Assembly: GCA_938039795.1 (NCBI GenBank)
Contig: CALHWU010000050.1
Coordinates: 1 to 13,802 of the forward strand
DNA: 13,802 bases
From: an uncultured Muribaculaceae bacterium
GTDB lineage: Bacteria; Bacteroidota; Bacteroidia; Bacteroidales; Muribaculaceae
Reading direction: 5' to 3'
Numbering within the stretch: position 1 is the first letter of the stretch; each line of letters starts with the position of its first letter. The notes beneath the pieces were generated by a model. That model was not told where the DNA came from. It worked only from the letters and a program-made list of their open reading frames with translations, and did no database searches. Positions 1-6,967 of the stretch are shown here, in pieces. The position numbers were made by a program, and so were the translations under genes.

Positions 1-260
1 TCTTTGAATTGTACTCTACCATTATGGTTACATACAAAATCGCCAAAATCTAAACAAAGTTCCTCTCCTTTTAGATTCATAAGGTATGAATACCCATATT
101 CATAATCTGAATTAGTGACAATGGCAATACTTCCAAAAACTCCTTCTTTAGTATAACCGTCAGGAAATACAAAAGCTTCAAATTCTTCTCCGTTATCCCT
201 TATGCTTTCAAGAATATTCTCGGGTATAACATCCTCGGGCACTCGTATTATTTTACTCAT
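1..260 (-). CDS. Partial hypothetical protein (N-terminal 86 residues), runs off the left edge
   Basis: An uninterrupted frame starts at the ATG at 260 on the minus strand and stays open to base 1, giving 86 codons with no stop. The visible protein begins MSKIIRVPEDVIPEN and is acidic, rich in Glu, Asp, Tyr and Phe, with no signal peptide or membrane segment. I do not recognise the family, and no catalytic motif is visible. It lies 57 bp downstream of the GIY-YIG gene on the same strand and shares its AT-rich composition, so the two may be co-transcribed; no separate promoter or clear Shine-Dalgarno is seen before this ATG. The C-terminus is missing, so length and family cannot be judged. Being a gene is supported by the open frame and same-strand context; function is unknown. 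Confidence 0.6.
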   Translation of the reverse strand, partial: MSKIIRVPEDVIPENILESIRDNGEEFEAFVFPDGYTKEGVFGSIAIVTNSDYEYGYSYLMNLKGEELCLDFGDFVCNHNGRVQFK

Positions 261-317
261 ACTACTTCTAAAAACGATTTCACCGTTATCAATCTACTGG
301 TAAAAAAGATAAATTCA

Positions 318-959
318 TCAGTCTTCTATTGGATAGGTCGCGTCGTAGATTTCTTGCAGGTTTGTGCCGTTGAAACTCCAGCGGGGAGTCGGCTGCACTC
401 CATATTTGGAGTTAAGGAGTTTGGTTGTAACAGCAGTAAGAGAAGTTTCTTCTCCGAGATACTCAACCTTCTTGTCCCCAATCACGGTTACAGAAATAGA
501 GGGATCGGCATTATAAGTCAGAGTGCTTCCCATGGGGATGCCCATCTGACTGAAATTAAGAGGTGGACGGTGTTTCGTAGCCTTGTTTTTGGAGGCTATA
601 TCATCCGCATCGAGGTCATTGTTCATTTCATCGCTGACCTCAGTAGTTACATCTTTCTCGTTGAAGATTTCAAGAATAGCTATTGCCTGTTCTTTCTTGA
701 TCTGGAAAAATTCACGGTTGACATTCAAACGGTTCGGCTCAAATGCTGTATGAAGGGCTTTTTCCAGTTTGGCACAGTTGCAAGCCTTTACTTCACATGC
801 ATACTCTACATCAAATGGCACAGGTACGCCGGTTGTATAGAGTTCTTTGAGGCGGGCATCAAGCTCATGGCGGGTGGTCATCCCAATCTTCACGAGACCC
901 GGCATTGCTCTGTTTGAAAGGACATATACAATCCCTGTATTATGATTGTCTTTTTCCAT
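318..959 (-). CDS. GIY-YIG nuclease-like (T5orf172/MUG113 type) protein with RAMA-like C-terminal domain
   Basis: Residues 9-85 look like the compact GIY-YIG variant seen in T5orf172/MUG113 proteins: GIVYVLSN (9-16), VKIGMT (23-28) in place of the YIG strand, Arg36 in ARLKEL, a conserved LEKALH helix (Glu66, His70) and REFF (82-85). An acidic, Lys-rich linker (about 100-130) leads to residues 137-210, with a GIPMGSTLTY start, an ISVTVIGDKKVEYLG hairpin, a TSLTAVTTKLL helix and a C-terminal RWSFNGTNLQEIYDA. This order resembles the RAMA domain found next to nuclease and methylase domains; that match is from memory and is the weaker call. I chose ATG 959 (213 aa): the in-frame ATG at 1061 would lie upstream of the promoter at 988-1022, and its extra 34 residues have no homologous look. 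Probable DNA-binding or DNA-cleaving protein, perhaps of a defence or mobile region; substrate unknown. Confidence 0.75.
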   Translation of the reverse strand: MEKDNHNTGIVYVLSNRAMPGLVKIGMTTRHELDARLKELYTTGVPVPFDVEYACEVKACNCAKLEKALHTAFEPNRLNVNREFFQIKKEQAIAILEIFNEKDVTTEVSDEMNNDLDADDIASKNKATKHRPPLNFSQMGIPMGSTLTYNADPSISVTVIGDKKVEYLGEETSLTAVTTKLLNSKYGVQPTPRWSFNGTNLQEIYDATYPIED

Positions 960-987
960 ACTGATATATAATTCTTTGACATCAGAG

Positions 988-1022
988 CAAAGATAAGGAT
1001 AAAAAAAGAGATTACAATCAAA
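988..1022 (-). promoter_or_regulatory. Bacteroidota-type promoter for the GIY-YIG gene
   Basis: On the minus strand, TATCTTTG (995-988) matches the Bacteroidota -7 element TAnnTTTG. A TTTG lies upstream at 1022-1019 with a 23-bp spacer, slightly longer than the usual 19-21. Transcription would start near 980, giving a leader of about 20 nt before ATG 959. This supports the shorter start of the GIY-YIG gene. Confidence 0.5.
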
Positions 1023-1075
1023 TATCAACTGATATATTTTATCAATCTTCAATTTGATCAAATCTCAATCAATAT

Positions 1076-1119
1076 AAAAAGGCGCGCCGGCGCCCGGGGG
1101 GAGACTCCGGACGCCGGCG
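1076..1119 (-). terminator. Rho-independent terminator of the sialidase gene
   Basis: Arms at 1085-1097 and 1107-1119 form a 13-bp GC-rich stem (one G.U in the minus-strand transcript) with a 9-nt loop, followed on the minus strand by CGCC and five T (1080-1076). It lies about 60 bp past the sialidase stop. A second, weaker hairpin (arms 1133-1140 and 1153-1160) sits between it and the stop codon. Confidence 0.8.
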
Positions 1120-1180
1120 GATAGTATGGGAGTGACTGGCGGCGGGGAGCCGGCCGGTCACCTGTTGGTCTGCGGGGGGA

Positions 1181-2341
1181 TCACTTCTTCTTGGCGGGGG
1201 CCATGATGACCTCGATCGGAAGTTTTGTGAACCAGATGTTGTAGCTGTAGTGGTTGTTGGAGGTTTCTTCGATCAGGATGCCGATGCTGCCGTCGGGGAG
1301 CACGGTCATCGACGAGTAGGCCGAGGGGAGCTTCACTACTGTCTTCTTGATGGGCCAGGTCTTGCCGCCGTCGGCGCTCACGTAGATAGCCACGTCGTTG
1401 CGGCCTTTGGGATCGCCGGGGAGCGACTGCAGCAGGAGCTGCTTGCCGTTGTAGTCATACGCGATGATATCGCCGTTGCAGCGCGGATCGGGCAGCCCTT
1501 CGATGGGATAGGGATCGCTCCAGGTCTCGCCGTTGTCGTGAGAGTAGGAGAATTTGCGGAGCGAGCCGCGGCGGTTGCGGATGCTCATGATGACTGTGCC
1601 GTCGGCGAGCTGGACGATCTTCGACTCGTCGCCGTCGGTCGTGGCCGGATTCTTGCTGACTTTCCATGTCTTGCCAAGGTCGTCGGTGTAGATGGCGTAG
1701 ACCTTAAAGTCGGGGTTGCCGTCCTCGCGCACTACGAGCGGGAACATTATGCGGCCGTTGGCGAGCTGCGTGGCGCGGCCCGACGAGGCGAATGCGCTGG
1801 TGCATTTGATCGGCTGCTTGCCGTTGGGGTCAGTCGTGAGGATCTGCGGGTTGATGTCGGTCATCTTGCTCCAGGTCTTGCCGTTGTCCTTGCTGACGGA
1901 GAAGCTGATGTGGCCCGGCTCTTTCTGCCAGAGTCCATTGCCGTGGGTGAATATGCAGAAGATCTGTCCGGTCTTCTCGTCGACCACGAGCGCCGGGTCG
2001 CCGCAACCGCCTATCTCATCGTGGGCGGCAACGGTCACATAGGGGCTCCATGTGCGGCCTCCGTCGGTGCTCCGGCGGCTCACCACGTCGATTTTGGCGG
2101 GCAGGTCGCCGTTGTGCTCTATGCGCTTGTCGGCCACGGTCACTATCGAGCCGTCCTTTGCCGTGACGATCGCAGGGATACGGTAGAATTTAGAGTCGAA
2201 GTCACCCGGACAATAAACGAGCGAACGCTCTACTCCGTCGCCCCACGTCTCGGTATGCACTTGCTGGGCAGCCGCATAGCTTCCTCCCATTGCTGTAAGC
2301 ACCAGGGCCGCTGCGCCCGTCATAATGGCTTTTCTAATCAT
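1181..2341 (-). CDS. nanH: Secreted exo-alpha-sialidase (GH33 neuraminidase)
   Basis: Removes terminal sialic acids from glycoconjugates such as mucins. A Sec signal peptide occupies residues 1-25 (hydrophobic AALVLTAMGG, likely cut after AAA before QQ), so the enzyme is periplasmic or exported. The family signature YRIP is at 53-56 (Arg54 of the carboxylate-binding triad). Five Asp boxes of the form S/TxDxGxTW are at 91-98, 150-157, 219-226, 267-274 and 322-329, the hallmark of the six-bladed sialidase propeller. Likely catalytic residues by family pattern are Asp79 (HNGD), Glu239 (GDES) and Tyr342 (AYSSM). At 386 residues it is a bare catalytic domain without added lectin or carbohydrate-binding modules. 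It has its own promoter upstream and a terminator downstream. No sialate lyase, epimerase or transporter is in the window, so use of the released sugar is not shown here. Confidence 0.93.
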   Translation of the reverse strand: MIRKAIMTGAAALVLTAMGGSYAAAQQVHTETWGDGVERSLVYCPGDFDSKFYRIPAIVTAKDGSIVTVADKRIEHNGDLPAKIDVVSRRSTDGGRTWSPYVTVAAHDEIGGCGDPALVVDEKTGQIFCIFTHGNGLWQKEPGHISFSVSKDNGKTWSKMTDINPQILTTDPNGKQPIKCTSAFASSGRATQLANGRIMFPLVVREDGNPDFKVYAIYTDDLGKTWKVSKNPATTDGDESKIVQLADGTVIMSIRNRRGSLRKFSYSHDNGETWSDPYPIEGLPDPRCNGDIIAYDYNGKQLLLQSLPGDPKGRNDVAIYVSADGGKTWPIKKTVVKLPSAYSSMTVLPDGSIGILIEETSNNHYSYNIWFTKLPIEVIMAPAKKK

Positions 2342-2425
2342 TTTGTAAATCAGTTAGGGTAAATTGGTTTAAGGATTGTTGTCATTTGGAGTCACGGTTT
2401 CCGGCCATCCGGACCGCAACTTTTG

Positions 2426-2456
2426 CAAATATAATGCTTTTAGCCGGAATACGCAA
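2426..2456 (-). promoter_or_regulatory. Bacteroidota-type promoter for the sialidase gene
   Basis: Minus-strand TATATTTG (2433-2426) is a full match to TAnnTTTG, with TTG at 2456-2454 about 20 bp upstream as a -33 element. It lies in the 161-bp gap between the lipoprotein gene and the sialidase gene, giving a leader of roughly 80 nt. It implies that the sialidase can be transcribed independently of the upstream gene. Confidence 0.6.
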
Positions 2457-2502
2457 CCCCTCTCCGCTCCCCCGACGAAATATTCGGCGCGCTGAGGCCG
2501 CG

Positions 2503-3624
2503 TCAGCGGGGAAGGGGGAAGCGGAAGATGCGGTAGCCTTCGGTCTCGCTGTCGGCAAGAGCGTAGAGGGTGGAGTCATCGGGAGTGACTGCCAGAGCGC
2601 CCGCCTTGAGCGGCAGGACGTAGATACGGCAGAGGCGTCCGTCGAAGTCATACTCGCGCACCGTAGTAGTGAGCGGCGTGTCGCCGTCGTTCTTTTTCCA
2701 GTAATAGTTGGCGTAGTAGTCGTCGCGTTTCATACCGTGGTAGATCACGTAGACATGACTGTCGGACAGCACCGGAGTCGCTCCGAAATATGCCTTGGAG
2801 TCGGGCGTGAACTCAAACGTTCCGTAACCGTTCTGGGTCACCCATTTGACACCGCCGGGCTTATCGCCGTAGTTGACCTTGACGCTCACCGAATCGCCCT
2901 CAAGCGATCCGAAACCGATCATGTCGTTGCTTCCGAACACTGCCGCGAAATGCTTGCCGTCGGGACTGATGGCGCCACGCGGACGCAGGAAGTTGAATGC
3001 TCCCCAGAGCGGCATGTCGCCGTAGGCCGATATATCGGGGTATGAGGCGGCATACTTCTCAAACGAACCGTCGGGGCGGAGTATCGCGAGTAGTCCGTCG
3101 GCCGTGGCGTTGCCGAGCACAATACGTCCGTCGGCCAGTCGCAATGCAAGCGAAGAGGGGGCCACGGTGTCGGAGCCGCACTTCTCAGCGTCGAAAGTGA
3201 ACGCTTTTTCCAGACTGAACTGTCCGTCGGCGAAGCCGCCAAGAAGCGTCACCACGCCGGCATCGTTGGTCTGCAGCTGCATCGAAGAGATCGTGGCGTC
3301 ATAGCATATTCCGTCTATGCCGGGAAGTTCGCCGGGGCCTTGCCCCACGCGTATGCCGCCCGCAAGCGAGTCGCCGGCCATGGAGTATACATCAACAAGA
3401 TTAGGCGCCTGCTGACTGTTGACGACCACCAGCCTCTCGCCGTCGGTCGACAGCAGCCACGGCATCTGCAGCACGTCGTAGGGCACTGCGATCTCGCCTT
3501 CGGCAAGCTTCACCGTATCGGGAGCGCCGGATTCGCCCGCCGTCGAGGCGCCGCCGCATCCGCCGGCCATCACCGACATTGACAAAAGTCCTCCCATCAG
3601 CCATAAACATTCACTTTTCTTCAT
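2503..3624 (-). CDS. BF3164-like lipoprotein with TolB-like six-bladed beta-propeller
   Basis: Residues 1-22 are a lipoprotein signal (MKK, hydrophobic stretch, then AGG-Cys23), so the mature protein is probably anchored to a membrane by Cys23. The rest (about 45-373) is a repeat-rich beta protein. The segment VGQGPGELPGIDG, with the G-x-GPGE signature, is typical of Bacteroidales BF3164-type and related 6-bladed propeller lipoproteins. Blade-like strands such as LLSTDGERLVVVN, ISPDGKHFAAVF and VTPDDSTLYAL recur through the chain. Length, 373 residues, is normal for the family. Members of this family have no agreed enzymatic role; a binding or sensing function at the envelope is inference. 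It lies upstream of the sialidase gene on the same strand, but a promoter in the gap argues against strict co-expression. No catalytic residues are recognised. Confidence 0.75.
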   Translation of the reverse strand: MKKSECLWLMGGLLSMSVMAGGCGGASTAGESGAPDTVKLAEGEIAVPYDVLQMPWLLSTDGERLVVVNSQQAPNLVDVYSMAGDSLAGGIRVGQGPGELPGIDGICYDATISSMQLQTNDAGVVTLLGGFADGQFSLEKAFTFDAEKCGSDTVAPSSLALRLADGRIVLGNATADGLLAILRPDGSFEKYAASYPDISAYGDMPLWGAFNFLRPRGAISPDGKHFAAVFGSNDMIGFGSLEGDSVSVKVNYGDKPGGVKWVTQNGYGTFEFTPDSKAYFGATPVLSDSHVYVIYHGMKRDDYYANYYWKKNDGDTPLTTTVREYDFDGRLCRIYVLPLKAGALAVTPDDSTLYALADSETEGYRIFRFPLPR

Positions 3625-3672
3625 TGCATCATGGATTTAGGTTATCAAATAATTTGAATACAAATACTGTAT

Positions 3673-4239
3673 TCATTGCAGGATCCTATACATCCGACGT
3701 GTCGCCGAATACATGTCGCGATTTGTTTGAAAACTAAAAAAATTATTCAGATAAAAACGAATAGTTTCTTTGTTATTAAGCGCATCTACCGTCACGAACT
3801 GACATCCCGCTTGTCTATAATTAGAGAACGTCTCAGCGACAAACTCTACTATAGACATTCCGATACCCTTACCTTGATATCTGATCGATGTCCCCAAATG
3901 ACCAATATTGATTGCCGGATATGATGACTGTCGTTTGAAAAAGTCCACAATAGCTATATCCTCTTCCAACCGCAGGTCATCAAAAAAATCCGATCTTTCG
4001 TCATCAGAACCAATCATAATGGCATCATTCATCAATGTAAACGCAGCGACTATGCCGTCTGATTCAGTAAAAGCGCAATAGGCGGACAAATATTTATGCT
4101 CGACACATTCCCTGACCTCGAATCGGAAAAAATCGTCCAGTTCCTTTATTCCGCAAGAAAAGACTGACATTGCCTCATAGTCCGATTGAGTCATCAGTCT
4201 TATCTGAAGATCAATATCCGAGTATCGGGTTTTTTCCAC
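3673..4239 (-). CDS. GNAT-family N-acetyltransferase, probable toxin-like partner
   Basis: A 188-residue GNAT protein. Motif A is INIGHLGTSIRYQGKGIG: Arg120, Gly123 and Gly125 form the R-x-x-G-x-G pyrophosphate loop that binds acetyl-CoA. Motif B is the ALNNKETIRFYLNN segment, with Tyr163 in the position of the usual general acid. The N-terminal SVFSCGIKELDDFFR (26-39) matches the F-x-CG-x-x-x-LD-x-F pattern seen in TacT/AtaT-like toxins that acetylate aminoacyl-tRNA. The upstream small gene overlaps its start by 29 bp, an arrangement typical of toxin-antitoxin pairs. I kept ATG 4239; Met16 (ATG 4194) is an alternative that would remove the overlap. Acetyltransferase fold: confident. Toxin role on charged tRNA: inference from motif and context. 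A tRNA-Gln gene lies just upstream, but there is no evidence that it is a target. Confidence 0.85.
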   Translation of the reverse strand: MEKTRYSDIDLQIRLMTQSDYEAMSVFSCGIKELDDFFRFEVRECVEHKYLSAYCAFTESDGIVAAFTLMNDAIMIGSDDERSDFFDDLRLEEDIAIVDFFKRQSSYPAINIGHLGTSIRYQGKGIGMSIVEFVAETFSNYRQAGCQFVTVDALNNKETIRFYLNNFFSFQTNRDMYSATRRMYRILQ

Positions 4240-4408
4240 CGCAATTAGCTGTTATACGTTTGGTTATTGCTTCGGCACGCGCTTTACGTTCATTGAGCCG
4301 AAAGCGTTCATCCGCGCTAAAATCATCCCGGAGATGCTTCTCCAGGTTGCGACGGAAACGAGCGACATCCTCTCGATCCATAGGTGGATTAGGTATTGAA
4401 CGTATCAT
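4211..4408 (-). CDS. Small basic protein overlapping the GNAT gene, putative antitoxin
   Basis: A 65-residue frame directly upstream of, and overlapping by 29 bp, the GNAT acetyltransferase on the same strand. The protein is highly charged, with an Arg/Lys/Glu-rich central helix (residues about 10-50, including RFRRNLEKHLRDD and ERKARAEAITKR), and ends ITANCGGKNPILGY. It does not look like a ribbon-helix-helix DUF1778 antitoxin, the usual partner of TacT-type GNATs, and I do not recognise a named family. It is listed as a gene because the frame fits the intergenic space, the overlap suggests translational coupling, and the charged helical composition suits a small regulator or antitoxin. The function is inferred from position only. 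Confidence 0.6.
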   Translation of the reverse strand: MIRSIPNPPMDREDVARFRRNLEKHLRDDFSADERFRLNERKARAEAITKRITANCGGKNPILGY

Positions 4409-4427
4409 ATTTCAAGTGTATATTGTG

Positions 4428-4459
4428 CAAAGTAACAAATTTTCCCTTACAATAACAAC
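4428..4459 (-). promoter_or_regulatory. Degenerate promoter for the small gene-GNAT pair
   Basis: Minus-strand TTACTTTG (4435-4428) differs at one base from TAnnTTTG, and GTTG (4459-4456) sits 20 bp upstream. It lies about 20 bp before the ATG at 4408. Plausible but weak. Confidence 0.3.
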
Positions 4460-4515
4460 ATTATACGACGAAATAAAGTTGAATTCTTAATCGCTCGGCC
4501 ATCCCCCTATGAAAC

Positions 4516-4553
4516 AAAAAAAACCTGTTCATGAAAACTGAACAGGCTTTTTT
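4516..4553 (-). terminator. Hairpin terminator after tRNA-Gln (symmetrical, could act on both strands)
   Basis: A perfect 8-bp stem (4524-4531 with 4539-4546) with a 7-nt loop is flanked by eight A (4516-4523) and by six T (4548-4553). On the minus strand the stem is followed by eight T, an intrinsic terminator 16 bp past the tRNA 3' end. The flanking tracts would also allow termination of any plus-strand transcript. Confidence 0.8.
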
Positions 4554-4561
4554 GAAGATTG

Positions 4562-4632
4562 TTGCCTTGGAGAGATTCGAACTCCCACAGGCGGAACCAG
4601 AATCCGACGTGCTGCCATTACACCACAAGGCA
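4562..4632 (-). tRNA. tRNA-Gln (anticodon CUG)
   Basis: Read on the minus strand, a 71-nt cloverleaf forms. The acceptor TGCCTTG (4632-4626) pairs with CAAGGCA (4569-4563), and the discriminator is A at 4562. The D stem is GTGT/GCAC with one wobble. The anticodon arm has loop TTCTGGT giving CTG at positions 34-36, on a stem with a T-C mismatch at its outermost pair. The T arm is GGGAG-TTCGAAT-CTCTC with one G.U. CCA is not encoded. The anticodon CUG reads CAG codons. It has its own promoter and terminator. The outer anticodon-stem mismatch is slightly unusual but tolerable. Confidence 0.9.
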
Positions 4633-4688
4633 ATCTTTTATGTCCTCACGATCGCTGCCCTCATGGGGTCGCTCTCGTTTTACGGATG

Positions 4689-4720
4689 CAAAGTTAGGGA
4701 CGATTTGCGAAGCGTGCAAA
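4689..4720 (-). promoter_or_regulatory. Consensus Bacteroidota promoter for tRNA-Gln
   Basis: On the minus strand TTTG (4720-4717), a 20-bp spacer, then TAACTTTG (4696-4689): a complete match to the -33/-7 consensus of Bacteroidota primary sigma factors. The start would be near 4682, leaving a leader of about 50 nt that needs processing. This is the best promoter match in the window. Confidence 0.75.
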
Positions 4721-4773
4721 TTTTTTAGCAACTTTTTTCGCAAAAATTTTATCCGTCCCTATCTTTCAACCAT

Positions 4774-5550
4774 TTACACGTAGCCTTTGATAATACCGCG
4801 CTTGGAGTTGCGCACGAAGAGTATTATCTCGTCACGCTCCGGAGTGGCGGGCAGCTCAGCTTCGATGCGCTCCACGGCGTCGGAATTGTTGAGCCCCGAC
4901 AGATACAGGTAGCGGTAGATCTCCTGGATCTCACGGATGGTATCGGATGAGAAGCCGCGGCGGCGAAGACCGATGGAGTTGACGCCGGCAAACGATATCG
5001 GTTCACGGGCAGCCTTGACGTAGGGAGGGATGTCCTTGTTGACAAGAGCACCGCCCTGAAGCATCACGTGCGGACCGATGTGACAGAACTGATGGACGAG
5101 CGCGCCGCCGCCGATGACTGCGAAATTGTCGACCTGTACCTCACCGGCGAGCTGGGTGGCGTTGCTCATCACCACGTTGTCGCCCACCACGCAGTCGTGA
5201 GCCACGTGGCAGTAGGCCATGATCAGGCAGTTGCTGCCTACGACGGTGCGTCCGCGGGCGGCAGTGCCACGGTTGATGGTCACACACTCGCGCAGCGTGG
5301 TGTTGTCGCCGATTATGGCCACGGTGTCCTCGCCGCGGAATTTAAGATCCTGCGGGACGGCCGACACCACGGCGCCCGGGAAGATACGGCAGTTCTTGCC
5401 GATGCGGGCGCCCGACATGATGGTGACATTGCTGCCGATGCGGGTGCCTTCGCCGATCTCTACATTCTCCTCGATCGTCACGAACGGATCTATCACAACG
5501 CTGGGGTCGATCTTGGCGGCCGGATGTATATATGCAAGAGGTTGCTTCAT
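4774..5550 (-). CDS. lpxA: Acyl-ACP--UDP-N-acetylglucosamine O-acyltransferase (LpxA)
   Basis: Catalyses the first step of lipid A synthesis, moving a 3-hydroxyacyl chain from ACP to the 3-OH of UDP-GlcNAc in the cytosol. The N-terminal two-thirds (about 8-185) is a left-handed parallel beta-helix of hexapeptide repeats. The catalytic base is His118 in HVAHDC, equivalent to E. coli His125; VHQFC and the following HVMLQGG match the acyl-binding region. The residue aligned with E. coli Gly173, which sets the chain-length ruler, is also Gly here, consistent with long hydroxyacyl chains; its neighbour Gly172 is replaced by Gln. The C-terminal helical part (from about 195) holds the GLRRRGFS motif. 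At 258 residues it is normal length. It is the last gene of the lpxD - lpxC/fabZ - lpxA operon, 12 bp after lpxC/fabZ. No strong terminator was seen after it. Confidence 0.96.
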   Translation of the reverse strand: MKQPLAYIHPAAKIDPSVVIDPFVTIEENVEIGEGTRIGSNVTIMSGARIGKNCRIFPGAVVSAVPQDLKFRGEDTVAIIGDNTTLRECVTINRGTAARGRTVVGSNCLIMAYCHVAHDCVVGDNVVMSNATQLAGEVQVDNFAVIGGGALVHQFCHIGPHVMLQGGALVNKDIPPYVKAAREPISFAGVNSIGLRRRGFSSDTIREIQEIYRYLYLSGLNNSDAVERIEAELPATPERDEIILFVRNSKRGIIKGYV

Positions 5551-5562
5551 AATGCTGGGGAA

Positions 5563-6945
5563 TTACTTGTTTTTGATAATCTGGGCCATGAACTCACATT
5601 CGCTGACCACCTTCTCGCCCACGAAGGCGTAGCCCTTCATGACGGCGCAGCCGCGGCGCAGCTCGGTCATAAAGGATATGTGGAAGATCAGAGTGTCGCC
5701 CGGCACCACTTTCTGGCGGAACTTCACATTGTCGATCTTCATGAAATATGTCGAATAGCGCTCCGGATCGTCCACCGAGTCGAGCACGAGCAGGCCGCCC
5801 GTCTGCGCCATCGCCTCGATCTGGAGCACGCCCGGCATCACCGGCTCCTGCGGGAAGTGGCCGGGGAAGAACGGCTCGTTGGCGGTCACGTTCTTGACGC
5901 CCACGATATAGTTGGTGCCCTTCTCGATGATCTTGTCGACGAGCTGCATGGGGTAGCGGTGGGGAAGGAGCTCGCGGATGCGGTTGTTGTCCATCACCGG
6001 CTCGCGGTCGGGATCATAGACGGGCGCCTGGATATCCTGGCGCTTGATCTCCTTGCGGATCTTCTTGGCGAAGGTGGTGTTGATCGAGTGGCCCGGACGG
6101 GTGGCTATCACCTTGCCCTTGAGCGGACGGCCTATGAGGGCTATGTCGCCGATCACGTCCATCAGCTTGTGGCGCGCAGGCTCGTTCTCGCTCGTCAGAG
6201 GCTTGTCCTGGATGAAGCCGAACTGGCTGACGTGCTTGTGGGGCACGTTCATCAGATCGGCCAGACGGTCGAGCTCCGACTGCTCCATCGGAGAGTCGTA
6301 GATCACCACAGCGTTGTCGAGGTCGCCGCCTTTGATGAGGTCGTTCTTGACCAGCGGCTCGATCTCGCGCACGAATACGAACGTGCGGCTGTCGGCCACG
6401 GCGGTCGGGAAATCCTCAAGATGTTCAAGGGATGCAAACTGGTTGGAGAGCACAGGAGAGTTGAAGCTCACCATCACGTAGATCGAGAACTCATCGTCGG
6501 GAAGCACCGTGATCGACGCGCCCGTCGCCTCGTCGCGCACCTCGATCTTCTGCTTCACGATATAATAGTCCTTCTCGGGAGCCTGCTCCTGCAGCCCCAC
6601 TTCATTGATATGGTCTACAAAAATGCGCGCGCTGCCGTCGAGTATAGGCATTTCCGGGCCATCTATGCGGATGAGACAGTTGTCGACGCCCATGGCGTAA
6701 AGAGCGGCCATGGCATGCTCGATGGTGCTCACCACCACGTCGTTGCGCTTAAGCACAGTGCCGCGGTTGGTCGATGTGACGTATTCAGCGAGAGCGTCGA
6801 TCGTGGGCTCGCCTTCGAGGTCGGTACGCTGGAACTTGTAGCCGGTATTCGGTTCGGCGGGCATAAACTCGGCATTGATGACCTTGCCGGTATGGAGCCC
6901 CTTGCCGCTGACGGCGAAGGGCGCTTTGATGGTGACTTGCTTCAT
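5563..6945 (-). CDS. lpxC/fabZ: Bifunctional LpxC deacetylase / FabZ 3-hydroxyacyl-ACP dehydratase
   Basis: A fusion typical of Bacteroidota. Residues 1 to about 305 are LpxC, the zinc deacetylase that commits UDP-3-O-acyl-GlcNAc to lipid A. Zinc ligands by family pattern are His77 (STIEHAMA), His259 and Asp263 ([11 protein letters not shown]), and the catalytic His286 lies in RPGHSIN. Residues about 320-460 are FabZ, which dehydrates 3-hydroxyacyl-ACP for fatty-acid elongation. It has [12 protein letters not shown] at 327-338, the catalytic His363 in FFPGHFP and Glu377 in VLQIEAMAQ. Joining the two activities puts the branch point between lipid A and phospholipid acyl chains in one protein. 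The 460-residue length matches known fusions. Spacing is 22 bp from lpxD and 12 bp to lpxA, so one operon is likely. All active-site residues are intact. Confidence 0.97.
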   Translation of the reverse strand: MKQVTIKAPFAVSGKGLHTGKVINAEFMPAEPNTGYKFQRTDLEGEPTIDALAEYVTSTNRGTVLKRNDVVVSTIEHAMAALYAMGVDNCLIRIDGPEMPILDGSARIFVDHINEVGLQEQAPEKDYYIVKQKIEVRDEATGASITVLPDDEFSIYVMVSFNSPVLSNQFASLEHLEDFPTAVADSRTFVFVREIEPLVKNDLIKGGDLDNAVVIYDSPMEQSELDRLADLMNVPHKHVSQFGFIQDKPLTSENEPARHKLMDVIGDIALIGRPLKGKVIATRPGHSINTTFAKKIRKEIKRQDIQAPVYDPDREPVMDNNRIRELLPHRYPMQLVDKIIEKGTNYIVGVKNVTANEPFFPGHFPQEPVMPGVLQIEAMAQTGGLLVLDSVDDPERYSTYFMKIDNVKFRQKVVPGDTLIFHISFMTELRRGCAVMKGYAFVGEKVVSECEFMAQIIKNK

Positions 6946-6967
6946 ATCGCTTGGAGTGTATATGGTG

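Noticed and set aside
960..1061. Longer N-terminus for the GIY-YIG protein from ATG 1061
   Set aside because: It would start upstream of the only promoter match and adds 34 residues with no family resemblance.
1250..2362. A 370-codon plus-strand frame
   Set aside because: Antisense to the sialidase, which has five Asp boxes and a signal peptide; the shadow has no domain.
4697..4773. Terminator of the lpx operon in the AT-rich stretch after lpxA
   Set aside because: Only weak, widely separated GCGAA/TTCGC complementarity; no compact stem with a T run.
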